From: Zoroaster sp. YZ-2022
Taxonomy: Eukaryota; Echinodermata; Asteroidea; Forcipulatida; Zoroasteridae
Assembly (NCBI GenBank): GCA_029582265.1
Contig: CM055823.1
Span: 28,235,228 to 28,299,227, forward strand
Reading direction: 5' to 3'
DNA: 64,000 nucleotides
The position numbers and the translations under genes were made by a program. Shown here piece by piece: positions 15,401 through 30,000 of this stretch. Under the pieces are notes generated by a model. The model did not search any database and had not been told where the DNA came from. It saw nothing but the letters and a program-made list of their open reading frames with translations. Numbering within the stretch: position 1 is the first letter of the stretch; each line of letters starts with the position of its first letter.

Positions 15401-17977
15401 GTTATGTTGATTGGCAGGTACTGTATTGTTACAGGATTAGGACTCGCAAAAGACAGATCAGGAGGCCAGGTAGCCTGGGCCTGGCCGGGCTTCTCAAAGG
15501 CTTGGCTGTACCATGACTTTGGCCCTCCTCCCTAAGCGCCGCCGAGCAACAGCACACATGGGTACAACACGTGGTACAACATTTGAACCTTGATCGCCGA
15601 GCCGCTGACGTGCGCCATACGCCATGTCCCATACATACATAATGAAGGGCTATTTTAAGAGGTCGGACTTTAGTCTGACTTTTGGATGCGTAATCGCGGC
15701 TGTGATTGGTCAATATGTAATGGGGCAGGGCTTAACCCTAACCCTCTAGGTATTCTGGCTAGGAACCTTCCTGAATCCTCCAAAATCCATCAGTGCACTT
15801 TTGGAAACATGTCGTTATCTTCAAAATGCACCATGCATTTTCGTTGATCTTTCATATTCAGCATTTATGGCCTGTACTTCTTGTCAGGTAGTAATTTTGT
15901 CCCATTTGAAGAGGTGAAAGTACCAGTTTCCAACAGTGCTGAATTTTTACCAAAAAGTGGCCCTTGGAGGATTTTGATGGATTTGGGGTGGTTAGGGTTA
16001 ATGGATCAGTCTGTTGTAGGAGGAAGTTTGCAGGAGTGTGTTCTTATCTGAGAAAAACTGGTGGTTCGACAACTTTGTGAAGGAATTCAATCTCTTCTGA
16101 GTTATGAGGTTCTGAAACGATTTATTGGGTCAAACTTGACATTTGAACCAGTATGCTCTGGTTGTTTTCAGGAGGCCAGACTCGGGTATTTAGAACCAGT
16201 ATCAGACCTGTGATTCCTCAGTTTTTTATTATTTTATTTCAGGATTTTTTACAAATCTCCCTTTGCCTCAAAATGTTCTTGAAAGAAGAGAAGTAGCCAC
16301 CAAGGAAAGAAAGAAGTAGCCTGTATTGTGTCCAAACCTCTAGTTTCTTGTTTGTGGGGATGTGGAGAGTCTGTAAATCCTCCAAAATTAAACATCCAGG
16401 AGGTTCAGGGGGCTTTGACATCTAGACCAATTGGAGACCCAGGCCCGGTACCAATTTTTCAGGATTTTTTACTTTTGTCAAGTCACACCCCTGCAGTATA
16501 CACTTTTGGTAAAATTTCTGTAAATGCATCAGTGCAACAAGGTCATATCATAGTGATGACGTTGTTGCAGACATGGATTTTGCTCAGTGCAACAAGGTCA
16601 TATCATAGTGACGACCTTGTTGCAGACATGGATTTTGCTCAGTGCAACAAGGTCATATCATAGTGACGACCTTGTTGCAGACATGGATTTTGCTCAGTGC
16701 AACAAGGTCATATCATAGTGACGACCTTGTTGCAGACATGGATTTTGCTCAGTGCAACAAGGTCATATCATAGTGACGACCTTGTTGCAGACATGGATTT
16801 TGCTCAGTGCAACAAGGTCGTATCTTTTTTACAGAGCTCCAGGATGAACAAAACCTATGGAAGAAGATACGATGTTGTTGCACTCAATTGTTTTAATGTA
16901 TGCAAATTTATATACTATTGCACATATGACCTTCTTGTATTTTTTTTTAGATACGACCTTGTTGTTCTGACAGGACGATATTAAAAGAAAACCTTTATTT
17001 CTGTTAATTACACAGATATGGGATGTCGTCAACCTGAGACTGATACGAACTCTAAGAGGTCATAGCAAAGCAGTCAGAGCGTGTCTATGGTCAAGCAATG
17101 ATAGCTTCATTGTAAGCTGCTCTCATGATGGGACAGTTAAGGTCGGTATAAACAGTGTAATAATTAACCCTCCTACTATTGCTTCACTTTAGTGGGATGT
17201 TGCTACAGAGGTCAAAACCAGTCAACTGCTCGTTTTGACTGTTGACCCAAATGTGCACACAGGGGCATTTTTGACTGGTTTTTACTGTCATTTTGACCAC
17301 CCTGAACAATACCAGACAATGCTTTTACCAGTCAAAAACAGTGGACTCATTTTGACCTGTAAATGCTTACTACACGTAAGGTTTGACAATGTTTGACTTT
17401 TAAGCGCACTAGATATACCTTGGCAAGTATATCAACATTTTGACTGATTTTGACCCTTGTAGTAGTAGGAGGGTTAAAATACTAGAATTGACCAGTTGTC
17501 ATATTGCATACACCAAGTAGTGTATGCATTGATCTTATGTTTAACATATTTAGAATGAAATCTTTGAATGCATGTATGATCTGAGTTGTGAGGGTGTTTG
17601 GCATTTTGGGTGGCCTGTGAATGCTCAATATTACACATTATTGTCGTGGCCGAGCGGTCTAGCTTACCGGATTCAAGTTCTGGTGTTAGCAACATAATGT
17701 GGGTTCGAATCACGGCCGTGACACTTGTGTCCTTGAACAAGACACTTAATCATAATTGCTTCTCTCCACCCAGGGGTTAAATGGGTACCTGTGAAGGCAG
17801 AGTTGGTTTGCTCTATATGCGCTAGAAATGGCAGCAATTGACTTGTATACTCCCCAGGGAGCTGAGATGGTTTCAGGAATGATTTATGAGCCTTATGAGC
17901 CTTATGAGCAGGGATAATAATATAATGCGCCTTGAGCACCACTTAGTTGGTGGATACGTGCGCTATATAAATCCACA

Positions 17978-18019
<42 letters not shown>

Positions 18020-21000
18020 ACACCCAAGTAGATCCTTGTCATTTGATTGTAGATCACGCGGCATTCATTAATCAAACCATTACAATGGTCTACATCATAA
18101 ACCGTGCATTTTGGTTCCATTCACCGTGCATTTTTGTTCCACTCACTGTGCATTTTTGCTCCATCCCATCTGATCTATTGCACGCTAGACCACATCATGT
18201 GTTTTACACAGCAGTACAAAACGCCCTATTTTGACAAGACACAACCATTCGAGCAAACCGTGCGTCATGAACCAAAAAATAAAGTAGTGCATGTCAGAAT
18301 ACAATCTTGTATATTTTGTTTATTCTTATAGTTTTATCCTCCAATCAAATGACAAGGATCTAATTGGATGTTATATAAAACAAATAATGAATGTTTTGCA
18401 TTCGTGCAATGGAGAGAATATTTTAATTCATTGAATTCAACTCGGCTTCGGCAGTTTGATTCAAGAAAAATCGCGAATGGGCACCCTTGAAAAAATGGCC
18501 GATAGAGTAGCCTGATAATTGTTTATTGTCTGAAATAGATGCTGGCCCTTAGAAATACAGTTGCAGCTGTTGTTTGTTTGTCTACTTTATGCTTCCAAAA
18601 GTTCATAATAATGTACACTCTTTGTTATAAATCAATTTCGTTACACTTGAAATATTTTGATTTTTAATTGTAGGTATTTGATGTTGAGAGTGGTGAAGTC
18701 CAGAAAAGCTACGAATCCCGTGATAGCTGTTTCACATGTTGTTGTTTATCTCCAAACGATAAACAGGTTGCCTCGGGGGCTGATAACGTGTTACATGTAA
18801 GTCCCTAGGAAAACTGATTGAGATAAGTTTTGATGGTATTTACTAATTTACTGATTTTCTTTTTCTTTTGGGTTTTATCCAAAATCATTGATTCGCTAAG
18901 AAAATTATGTAGAACCAGTGTTTTTTCATATTGCATCTCAACTAATCAGGATTCGAACCACAAACCATACAATTTGCAAGTTTGTGTTCTAACCTGTCTT
19001 AACTAGGGCTGTGCTGGATATCCGGGTATCCGGATACCCGACCGAAACGGCCATTACCCGGTTCCATTTTTCTGTTCCAATTACCCGTAAACGACTTTAA
19101 AAAATTCGGACTTAACATTTGAACAATGTAATGTTTACACTTTTACAGACAATTATCTTTAAATTCAAGAGATTACACTCCAATAAAGAAAAGATCGATA
19201 GTATGGTATCCTCTGTATTATAAAAGTCAATTTGTTACCATTTACAGTACATGTATTTGTACACCACCGGAGGCATGTTTTCAACAAAAATGAAAACGGG
19301 TATCCGGTTATCCGAAGTTTCCTGATTTCGGGTATCCGGTTCCAAAAATATCCGAAAACGCACACCCCTAGTCTTAACACCATTGATTCAATGTGACTGG
19401 ACAAAACGTAATCACGTGGGGGTGTATTAACGGATGGTATAGACTGGCTTATCAAAATCAGAAAAGTGCGCATGCGCCAGCTGTTTTGTGCGACGTGGAT
19501 TTTGTGCGTTGTGTCATGGCCGAGCGGTCTAGTACATCGGACTCAAGTTCTGGTGTTGTCAGAATGTGTGTTCGAATCCCGGCCTGGCCGGTCTCGACTC
19601 TTGTGTCCTTGAGCAAGACACTTAACCATAATTGCTTCGTCCTTCAGATGGGACGTTAAGCCATAGGTCCTGTGTACTAGATTATAATAAAATAATGCAC
19701 GCAAAAGAACCCAGAACACTTATTGTGGAAGAGTAGGGGTTTACCCCAGTGTTTTTGGTTCACATAGCAAGAGCCCTTATTCACAGGTTTACCTCAGGCT
19801 TCCGCGCTACAGTGCTTAAGAGTGCTTTTGAGGCATCCTTGGTTTCATTACCAGAAATGTATAATAATAATAATAATAACAATCAGATTGGCATCACACA
19901 CCCGACTCCTGTTTTTGGAAGTGTTTGACATGTTCCCAAAACATGAATTTGCCTTTATTAAAAAAAATTACATTTTTACAGTTTGAAAATAAAATTGTTA
20001 CAGGCATATTAGTGCTATTGTCGAGCGGTTTAGTGCATCGGATTTGTGTTCTGGTGGCTGTGGTGCTTGTGTCCTTGAGCAAGACACTTTACCATAATTG
20101 CTTCTCTCCACCCAGGGGTAAATGGGTACCTGTGAGGGCAGAGTTGGTTGTTGTGTTTGATTAGCCCTATATGCGCTGTAATGGCAGCAATTGAGCTGTA
20201 TACTCCCCGGGGAGCTGAGATGGTTTCAGGAATGATTTATGAGACTGATGAGCAGGGGTAATAATGTAATGCGCCTTGTGCACCAGTTTGGTGGATACAT
20301 GCGCTATATAAGCCCACATTATTATTATTATTATTATTATTTATGAATGGGAATAACCGTTCGTTGCGCGGTCTTTACCACAGGTTAATGATCGGTAACG
20401 GCGGATAAGAACCATGCCCAAAATTGTGCGACAAACTGTTATTCCCAATTATATATAACATATAATAAGATGCATATGGGCTTCATACCTATGCGTGTAT
20501 TCTGTTCTGCAGGTTTGGGACGCCGTTTCAGGAAAGCCACTTGGATTATGTGAGTGCCGAGCCCAGTCTATATTGAGTTGTGCCTTCTCGCCCAAGGGAA
20601 ATGTTATAGTGACTGGATTGTCAGATTTCTCAATTTGGGTATGTTTACTATTATCACAAGTCTAACTGCCTACATGAAATGTAATAATCTAGTCCATGGC
20701 ATTGTGTTCCCAAAGAACAATGGATTTTGGCCATTTTGGCACCGAGTTTCTGTTATAACTACAGAAATAAGACATAAAACACAATAAAGGGGGCTACTTT
20801 GCATCCGTCACGTTAGCAGTTTTTCCAATGGTTGTTATTTATTTTTAAGTACCTGAAACTGACCAAAAAGTGTTTCAACATGTGAATGGACATGCAGGCT
20901 TATACTAGAACTAATTTGAGTTGATTTATTTAATTTTTTAATTTTTTAATTTATTTTTTTACCCTCAAATTTCCATAAAAATTGGACGGACAAAGTTACC

Positions 21001-24000
21001 TCACTTTTCCGTCCATTTTTTATTGGAAATTTTAGGCTAATTAAAAAAATAATAGTAATAATCAACTCAAATTATCTTTAGGATAAGCATGCATGTCTAT
21101 TCAAATGTTGAAATTCTTTTTGGGTGGTTTCAGATATTAAAAAAAAAAAGTTACAACCATAAGAAAAACTGCTAACGTGACGGTAGGAAAGTGGCCCCCT
21201 TTATTGTGTTTTATGTCATAACTGTTGAGGGCGCTATGATGAAATACTGAATCCTCAGGTTACTACAGTTTCTGAGTGGTCAGCCAGCGTGTGCGAGAAA
21301 TGTTTTGTAAACGCACCGATAACATTTGTGTTGTGCGACTCACGGCTGCAGCTCAGTCGAATTTGACATGAATTGTGGAGTGTCTTGTAAAAATGAAGTC
21401 TTAGCGCATCATTATAATTGTCATCAAAGTGATAAACTTCTTTTGTTTTTTTATCACAATAGGTCTGGGATGTGGAAACCTTCAAGTCATTATCGGTATT
21501 TCGAGGTCACAGCAGTTGGGTTTTATCCGTGGCGTTTGATGTCGAAGGGGAACATCTTGTATCTGCCTCGGACGATGAAACAGTGATGGTACGTAGTTGA
21601 GAGGCAGGTCACAGACTTCTTTGAAGATTACATTGATGATATTTAAGATGATGATAATGAATATGATGACATAACTGATTATAGTAACGATGATTTTGAT
21701 GCTGATAATGATGATTTTGATGCTGATAATGATTTTGATGCTGATGATGATGATTTTGATGCTGATGATGATGATTTTGATGCTGATGATGATGATTTTG
21801 ATGCTGATGATGATGATTTTGATGCTGATGATGATGATTTTGATGCTGATGCTGATGATGATTTTGATGCTGATGCTGATGATGATTTTGATGCTGATGC
21901 TGATGATGATTTTGATGCTGATGCTGATGCTGATGATGATTTTGATGCTGATGATGATTTTGATGCTGATGATGATTTTGATGATGATGATGATGATTTT
22001 GATGATGATGATGGTGATTTTGATGCTGATAATGATGATTTTATTCTGCTAAGATTGAAACAGATCACGCCCCTATAATGAACTATAATTCATATCGGAT
22101 TGAAACAGCTTCAATTTTATAACACTTGGAATATTTATATGTAAATCTGTGATTTTTTATTGATAATGTCTAACGATTTGGTTAATTGTTTCAGATATGG
22201 AAGATAGATGGCAGTCAAACAGACAGCAATGTGATTTTGAAACGGGATTTTGCTGCGCAGTATGTCGGAGATGATGTTATGATTGTGGCGACAGACAGCA
22301 GCCATGCATGCGTGGTAGGAAGATATCTTTAATTTGTAATGGCATTTTTGTATTTATTTAATTAATTTTTTTATTAATTAAAAAAAAAAATTGGGGGGTG
22401 GTTGTCAGAAATTGGACATTTATTTAAAGACATTTCGCCGCATCAGTGCAACAAGGTCGTATCATAATTACGACCTTGTTGCAAAAATGGATTTTGGTCA
22501 TATCTTTTTTACAAAATTCCAGGATGAACATGCAAAACCTATAGAAGAAGATACGGCATTGTTGCACTCAATTATTTTAATGTATGCAAATTTATGCACT
22601 ATTGCACCTACGACCTTGTTGCATTTTTTAGATACAACGTTGTTGTTCTGACAGGATGATATTTTATTTATTTATTTTTATTTATTTATTTATTTTGTAT
22701 TTTTGTTTGTTGGGGTGTTGGGGTGTTTGTTTGTTGTTTGTTGTTTGTTTGTTTGTTTTGGTGGGGTTTTTTTTAATTGAGGGGGAGGGTTTGGGTGGGG
22801 GGTGCTTGGTACCTAGTACAATTACGCAGTTTATTATAAACTCCATTTCCATTTTCCATTTTTCTCTTGCATCACCAGGTAATTGACCATGGCGGAGAGA
22901 GGCAGCGTGTCGCTGCACAAAGTCAGTCCAGAGTCCGTAGTGTGGCCATGTCACTGGACGGCAAGGCAGCCTGTGGGAATGTCACGGGCCAGATTCATGT
23001 ATGTATTTATGATTTTCAAACCATAATAGAATTGTTTGTTGAGGTAGTCTTATAGGTATACCTTTGATAATCACAGAAAGCTAATAATAACCACATTTTT
23101 AATAATAATAATAATAATAATAATGGAGGCATTTTTAAAGCGCTCTTACACAAGGTATCACAGCGCTGTACATTATTACCCCTGCTCATCAGGCGCATAA
23201 ATCATTCCTGAAACCATTTCAGCTCCCTGGGGAGTATACAGCTCAATTGCTGCCATTACAGCGCATATAGGGCTAATCAAACACAACAACCAACTCTGCC
23301 CTCACAGGTACCCATTTACCCCTGGGTGGAGAGAAGCAATTATGGTAAATTGTTTTGCTCGAGGACACAAGTATCCCAGTCGCGGTCAGGATTCGAACCA
23401 ACATTCTGATGACTCAGCCATCAGAACACAAATCCGATGCACTAAACCGCTCAGCTACGGCACTCTCTTTTACATAAAACTTACTTGGTGTAAAGTTAAT
23501 GATGGTATCAAACATCCCTTGAAATATTTCTGTCTGAGGGGCTATCGTTTTTAGAAACTTGAACAACTTTTTTTAAAGTCGTATTTTATGAATTTTACAA
23601 ATAAACATCCAAAATTAAGTTAACCCTAACCACGTACAGGCGTTTCACAGACACCCTGCTGAATGCAACGTACAATTTAACAACAGAAAAGTGTGCAGGC
23701 TGCTCAATGCAACAAGATCCATCAGCTAGAACAATGGTTCTTTTGTTCTCTACTGAATGCAATACAATGCAACAACAGAAAAGTGTGCAGGCTGCTCAAT
23801 ACAACAAGATCCATCAGCTAGAACAATGGTTCTTTTGTTCTCTACTGAATGCAACACAATGCAGCAACAGAAAAGTGTGCAGACTGCTCAATACAACAAG
23901 ATCCACCAGCTAGAACAATGGTTCTTTTGTTCTCTACTGAATGCAACACAATGCAACAACAGAAAAGTGTGCAGGCTGGCTCAATACAACAAGATCCATC

Positions 24001-27000
24001 AGCTAGAACAATGGTTCTTTTGTTCTCTGCTGAATGCAATACAATGCAACAACAGAAAAGTGTGCAGGCTGGCTCAATACAACAAGATCCATCAGCTAGA
24101 ACAATGGTTCTTTTGTTCTCTACTGAGGGCAACAACATGCAACAACTTTTTTACATTTGTTGCATCTTGTTGCATCTTGTTGCATCTTGTTGCATCTTGT
24201 TGCATTGAGCACAGTTAGGATTAAGAAAGAATTTTACTTCAGAATGAGTCTTGTAGTTTTAATTTTTGGTTTATTTTGATTTTAGATTTTGAGTGTAATT
24301 TACGCTAAAGAATTGTGTGTTCTGGAAGGACACACTAGTGCAATCAGATATTGCATGTTCAATAAGAACGGTACATGCCTAGCTTCAGCATCGGAGGACA
24401 CGGCACTAAGGGTCAGTTTAAAAGCCTTTCTTATTTCTTGTTTTATTAACCCTAACCTTCCCAAATCCTCCAAAATCCTCTTTGCCAAAGTGAAGGATTT
24501 TGAAGTATTGAGGTTATGTGGAAATTGCAGTGGTGAAGGATTTTGAAGGATTGAGGGCAGATGTGATTATTTGCTTGGTGGATTATGGAGGTTATCAGGC
24601 TATATTTGACATTGGATGAAAATGGAGGATTGAGGTCACATGGTACATGTTGGTCTGTCAAAAAAATGATTTTGGAGGATTGAGGTTATTAGGCATACTT
24701 GCCTTTCCATGGTACATTTACATCCATGTTTGTTGTAGTGATTGCAAGGTCAGTGGATACTGTTTATTGCTCCATGCATGCAGGGAGGGTCCCTGGCCAT
24801 GTACATGTACATGTACATGTATCACAGATTAGAAACGCATGTGTGCATACATGTCATGTGCTTGCTTTACTACTGAAGGATTTTGGAGGATTCAGGTTAT
24901 GTGTAAGCAAATGGGCCTAGGGAGTTAGGAAGGGTTAAGGTTATGTGTAAGCAAATGGGCCTAGGGAGTTAGGAAGGGTTCAGGTTATGTGTAAGCAAAT
25001 GGGCCTAGGGAGTTAGGAAGGGTTCAGGTTATGTGTAAGCAAATGGGCCTAGGGAGTTAGGAAGGGTTCAGGTTATGTGTAAGCAAATGGGCCTAGGGAG
25101 TTAGGAAGGATTCAGGTTATGTGTAAGCAAATGGGCCTAGGGAGTTAGGAAGGATTCAGGTTATGTGTAAGCAAATGGGCCTAGGGAGTTAGGAAGGATT
25201 CAGGTTATGTGTAAGCAAATGGGCCTAGGGAGTTAGGAAGGATTCAGGTTATGTGTAAGCAAATGGGCCTAGGGAGTTAGGAAGGATTCAAGTTGTGTGT
25301 AAGCAAATGGGCCTAGGGAGTTAGGAAGGATTCAGGTTTTGTGTAAGCAAATGGGCCTAGGGAGTTGGGAAGGATTCAGGTTGTGTGTAAGCAAATGGGC
25401 CTAGGGAGTTAGGAAGGGTTCAGGTTATGTGTAAGCAAATGGGCCTAGGGAGTTAGGAAGGATTCAGGTTGTGTGTAAGCAAATGGGCCTAGGGAGTTAG
25501 GAAGGATTCAGGTTGTGTGTAAGCAAATGGGCCTAGGGAGTTAGGGAGGATTCAGGTTGTGTGTAAGCAAATGGGCCTAGGGAGTTAGGAAGGATTCAGG
25601 TTGTGTGTAAGCAAATGGGCCTAGGGAGTTAGGGAGGATTCAGGTTGTGTGTAAGCAAATGGGCCTAGGGAGTTAGGGAGGATTCAGGTTGTGTGTAAGC
25701 AAATGGGCCTAGGGAGTTAGGAAGGATTCAGGTTGTGTGTAAGCAAATGGGCCTAGGGAGTTAGGAAGGATTCAGGTTGTGTGTAAGCAAATGGGCCTAG
25801 GGAGTTAGGGAGGATTCATGTTGTGTGTAAGCAAATGGGCCTAGGGAGTTAGGGAGGATTCAGGTTGTGTGTAAGCAAATGGGCCTAGGGAGTTAGGGAG
25901 GATTCAGGTTGTGTGTAAGCAAATGGGCCTAGGGAGTTAGGAAGGATTCAGGTTGTGTGTAAGCAAATGGGCCTAGGGAGTTAGGGAGGATTCAGGTTGT
26001 GTGTAAGCAAATGGGCCTAGGGAGTTAGGGAGGATTCAGGTTGTGTGTAAGCAAATGGGCCTAGGGAGTTAGGAAGGATTCAGGTTGTGTGTAAGCAAAT
26101 GGGCCTAGGGAGTTAGGAAGGGTTCAGGTTGTGTGTAAGCAAATGGGCCTAGGGAGTTAGGAAGGATTCAGGTTGTGTGTAAGCAAATGGGCCTAGGGAG
26201 TTAGGAAGGGTTCAGGTTATGTGTAAGCAAATGGGCCTAGGGAGTTAGGAAGGATTCAGGTTGTGTGTAAGCAAATGGGCCTAGGGAGTTAGGAAGGATT
26301 CAGGTTGTGTGTAAGCAAATGGGCCTAGGGAGTTAGGGAGGATTCAGGTTGTGTGTAAGCAAATGGGCCTAGGGAGTTAGGGAGGATTCAGGTTGTGTGT
26401 AAGCAAATGGGCCTAGGGAGTTAGGAAGGATTCAGGTTGTGTGTAAGCAAATGGGCCTAGGGAGTTAGGAAGGATTCAGGTTGTGTGTAAGCAAATGGGC
26501 CTAGGGAGTTAGGGAGGATTCATGTTGTGTGTAAGCAAATGGGCCTAGGGAGTTAGGGAGGATTCAGGTTGTGTGTAAGCAAATGGGCCTAGGGAGTTAG
26601 GGAGGATTCAGGTTGTGTGTAAGCAAATGGGCCTAGGGAGTTAGGAAGGATTCAGGTTGTGTGTAAGCAAATGGGCCTAGGGAGTTAGGGAGGAAGGATT
26701 CAGGTTGTGTGTAAGCAAATGGGCCTAGGGAGTTAGGAAGGATTCAGGTTGTGTGTAAGCAAATGGGCCTAGGGAGTTAGGAAGGATTCAGGTTGTGTGT
26801 AAGCAAATGGGCCTAGGGAGTTAGGAAGGATTCAGGTTGTGTGTAAGCAAATGGGCCTAGGGAGTTAGGAAGGATTCAGGTTGTGTGTAAGCAAATGGGC
26901 CTAGGGAGTTAGGAAGGATTCAGGTTGTGTGTAAGCAAATGGGCCTAGGGAGTTAGGGAGGATTCAGGTTGTGTGTAAGCAAATGGGCCTAGGGAGTTAG

Positions 27001-30000
27001 GGAGGATTCAGGTTGTGTGTAAGCAAATGGGCCTAGGGAGTTAGGAAGGATTCAGGTTGTGTGTAAGCAAATGGGCCTAGGGAGTTAGGAAGGATTCAGG
27101 TTGTGTGTAAGCAAATGGGCCTAGGGAGTTAGGAGGATTCATGTTGTGTGTAAGCAAATGGGCCTAGGGAGTTAGGGAGGATTCAGGTTGTGTGTAAGCA
27201 AATGGGCCTAGGGAGTTAGGGAGGATTCAGGTTGTGTGTAAGCAAATGGGCCTAGGGAGTTAGGGAAGGATTCAGGTTGTGTGTAAGCAAATGGGCCTAG
27301 GGAGTTAGGGAGGATTCAGGTTGTGTGTAAGCAAATGGGCCTAGGGAGTTAGGGAGGATTCAGGTTGTGTGTAAGCAAATGGGCCTAGGGAGTTAGGAAG
27401 GATTCAGGTTGTGTGTAAGCAAATGGGCCTAGGGAGTTAGGAAGGATTCAGGTTGTGTGTAAGCAAATGGGCCTAGGGAGTTAGGAAGGATTCAGGTTGT
27501 GTGTAAGCAAATGGGCCTAGGGAGTTAGGAAGGATTCAGGTTATGTGTAAGCAAATGGGCCTAGGGAGTTAGGAAGGATTCAGGTTATGTGTAAGCAAAT
27601 GGGCCTAGGGAGTTAGGAAGGATTCAGGTTGTGTGTAAGCAAATGGGCCTAGGGAGTTAGGAAGGATTCAGGTTGTGTAAGCAAATGGGCCTAGGGAGTT
27701 AGGGAGGATTCAGGTTGTGTGTAAGCAAATGGGCCTAGGGAGTTAGGGAGGATTCAGGTTGTGTGTAAGCAAATGGGCCTAGGGAGTTAGGAAGGATTCA
27801 GGTTGTGTGTAAGCAAATGGGCCTAGGGAGTTAGGGAGGATTCAGGTTGTGTGTAAGCAAATGGGCCTAGGGAGTTAGGAGGAGGATTCAGGTTGTGTGT
27901 AAGCAAATGGGCCTAGGGAGTTAGGGAGGATTCAGGTTGTGTGTAAGCAAATGGGCCTAGGGAGTTAGGAAGGATTCAGGTTGTGTGTAAGCAAATGGGC
28001 CTAGGGAGTTAGGGAGGATTCAGGTTGTGTGTAAGCAAATGGGCCTAGGGAGTTAGGAAGGATTCAGGTTGTGTGTAAGCAAATGGGCCTAGGGAGTTAG
28101 GGAGGATTCAGGTTGTGTGTAAGCAAATGGGCCTAGGGAGTTAGGAAGGATTCAGGTTGTGTGTAAGCAAATGGGCCTAGGGAGTTAGGAAGGGTTCAGG
28201 TTGTGTGTAAGCAAATGGGCCTAGGGAGTTAGGAAGGATTCAGGTTATGTGTAAGCAAATGGGGAGTTAGGAAAAGAAGATCTAGCCCTTGACTTAGGGT
28301 TGCATTTCAGTGATGCTTTCCTTTAAAGGGACAATATCGTCACGATCAACAGGGCATGGAATCAGAGTCAGACGCATCTAAACTCTAGCCAATCATACGC
28401 TCGGAAAATACATACATTGGACTTCACAACATAACAATCATATCTCACTTTTACTATAGCCCTTTAAACTAGGGGAAAAAATGGCATAAATTGTAATCAT
28501 TTATATGACATAAAACACAATAAAGGGGGCCACTTTGCATCCGTCACGTTAGCAGTTTTTCCAATGGTTGTTATTTATTTTTAAGTACCTGAAACCGACT
28601 AAAAAGTGTTTCAACATGTGAATGGACATGCAGGCTCATACTAGAACTAATTTGAGTTGATTTATTTAATTTTTTAATCTTTTTATTTATTTTTTACCCT
28701 CAAATTTCCATAAAAATTGGACGGAAAAAGTTACCTCACTTTACCGTCCATTTGTTGATGGAAATTTTAGGGTAATTAAAAAAATAATAGTAATAATCAA
28801 CTCAAATTATCTTTAGGATAAGCATGCATGTCTATTCAAATGTTGAAATTCTTTTTGGGTGGTTTCAGAATTACAACCATAAGAAAAACTGCTAACGTGA
28901 CGGATGCAAAGTGGCCCCCTTTATTGTGTTTTATATCATATACACATCTTTATTCATGGCACATAGACTTGTTACCAGTCTTGGTAAAGGATTATTTACA
29001 AGGGGACATCAGTTGTTACAAAATTCACCAAAACAGGCCTGAGTTTAAAGGGTTAAATAATGAATTCCCCATATAAATTCACATAATGAACTTTTTTAAA
29101 GGGACAATATCGTCACGATCTGAGTGCTAGTGAAAATAACACCCCACATGATAAGGTCATGTTACCGTTGCTGCTGCATAAATGAGCCAGTAATATTCAG
29201 TTAAATGTGTTCATCTTAAAATATGTTGAAAGTCTGCTCTTATCGTGACGATTTTAACCCTTTAAACTCAGGCCTGTTTTGGTGAATTTTGTTCTTTGTA
29301 TAATTCTGCCTTCTCAAAAACCTTATCACATTATATACCATTGGAAAGCTTACATATGGGCCTACATTTTTATCAAAGTTTTGACCCCCACCAACCTTTT
29401 GGAAAAAAATGGCGTATAGATGTGTAAGAATTGATTTATTTCATCGGACGCCGGCGTCCGATATTCTACAGGGCTTAAAGGGTTAATAATATCTGACACA
29501 ATACTGTAGTGATATGATTTTAATAGTAATTTTGCCATTATGTAGTTCCTTTACGTCATAGCAAAAATGAAATGCACATACGACAGGGGCAGGGTTTGGG
29601 GCATTTTTTTATTTTTATTTTTTTATTTATTTATTTATTTTTTTTTTTGGGGGGGGGAGTGGTTGATGTATAATTGTAACATGTCTGACATCAAAGTGAT
29701 TGTGTTTATAGTTGTGGAATCTACTAGAGCCCGGCCAACATATCTTACTTAAGGGTCACACGGATTCTGTCAACATGTGCACATTCTTCAAGAATGATAC
29801 AAGACTACTGTCATCCTCCCATGATGGCACATTGAAGGTAAGAGTTAAGCCTATTACACACATTTGTTTATTTATTATTATTATTAATTTTTATATTTTA
29901 CATTTTTTGTACAATTTTCAGATATGTGCCATCACTTTCTTCCATATCCAAACACTGTTTTTAATCTCTCCAACTTACTTCTTCAGTCTTTTCTGCTTCT

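Noticed and set aside
23757..24218. 153-codon open frame
   Set aside because: It only spans the 92-bp tandem array in an intron, and it is open in three frames for the same reason.
24891..28262. CRISPR-like or telomeric array
   Set aside because: The units run head to tail without spacers, the period is 44 bp and the setting is an animal intron. The TTAGGG-like letters come from the unit and the element ends, not from telomere repeats.
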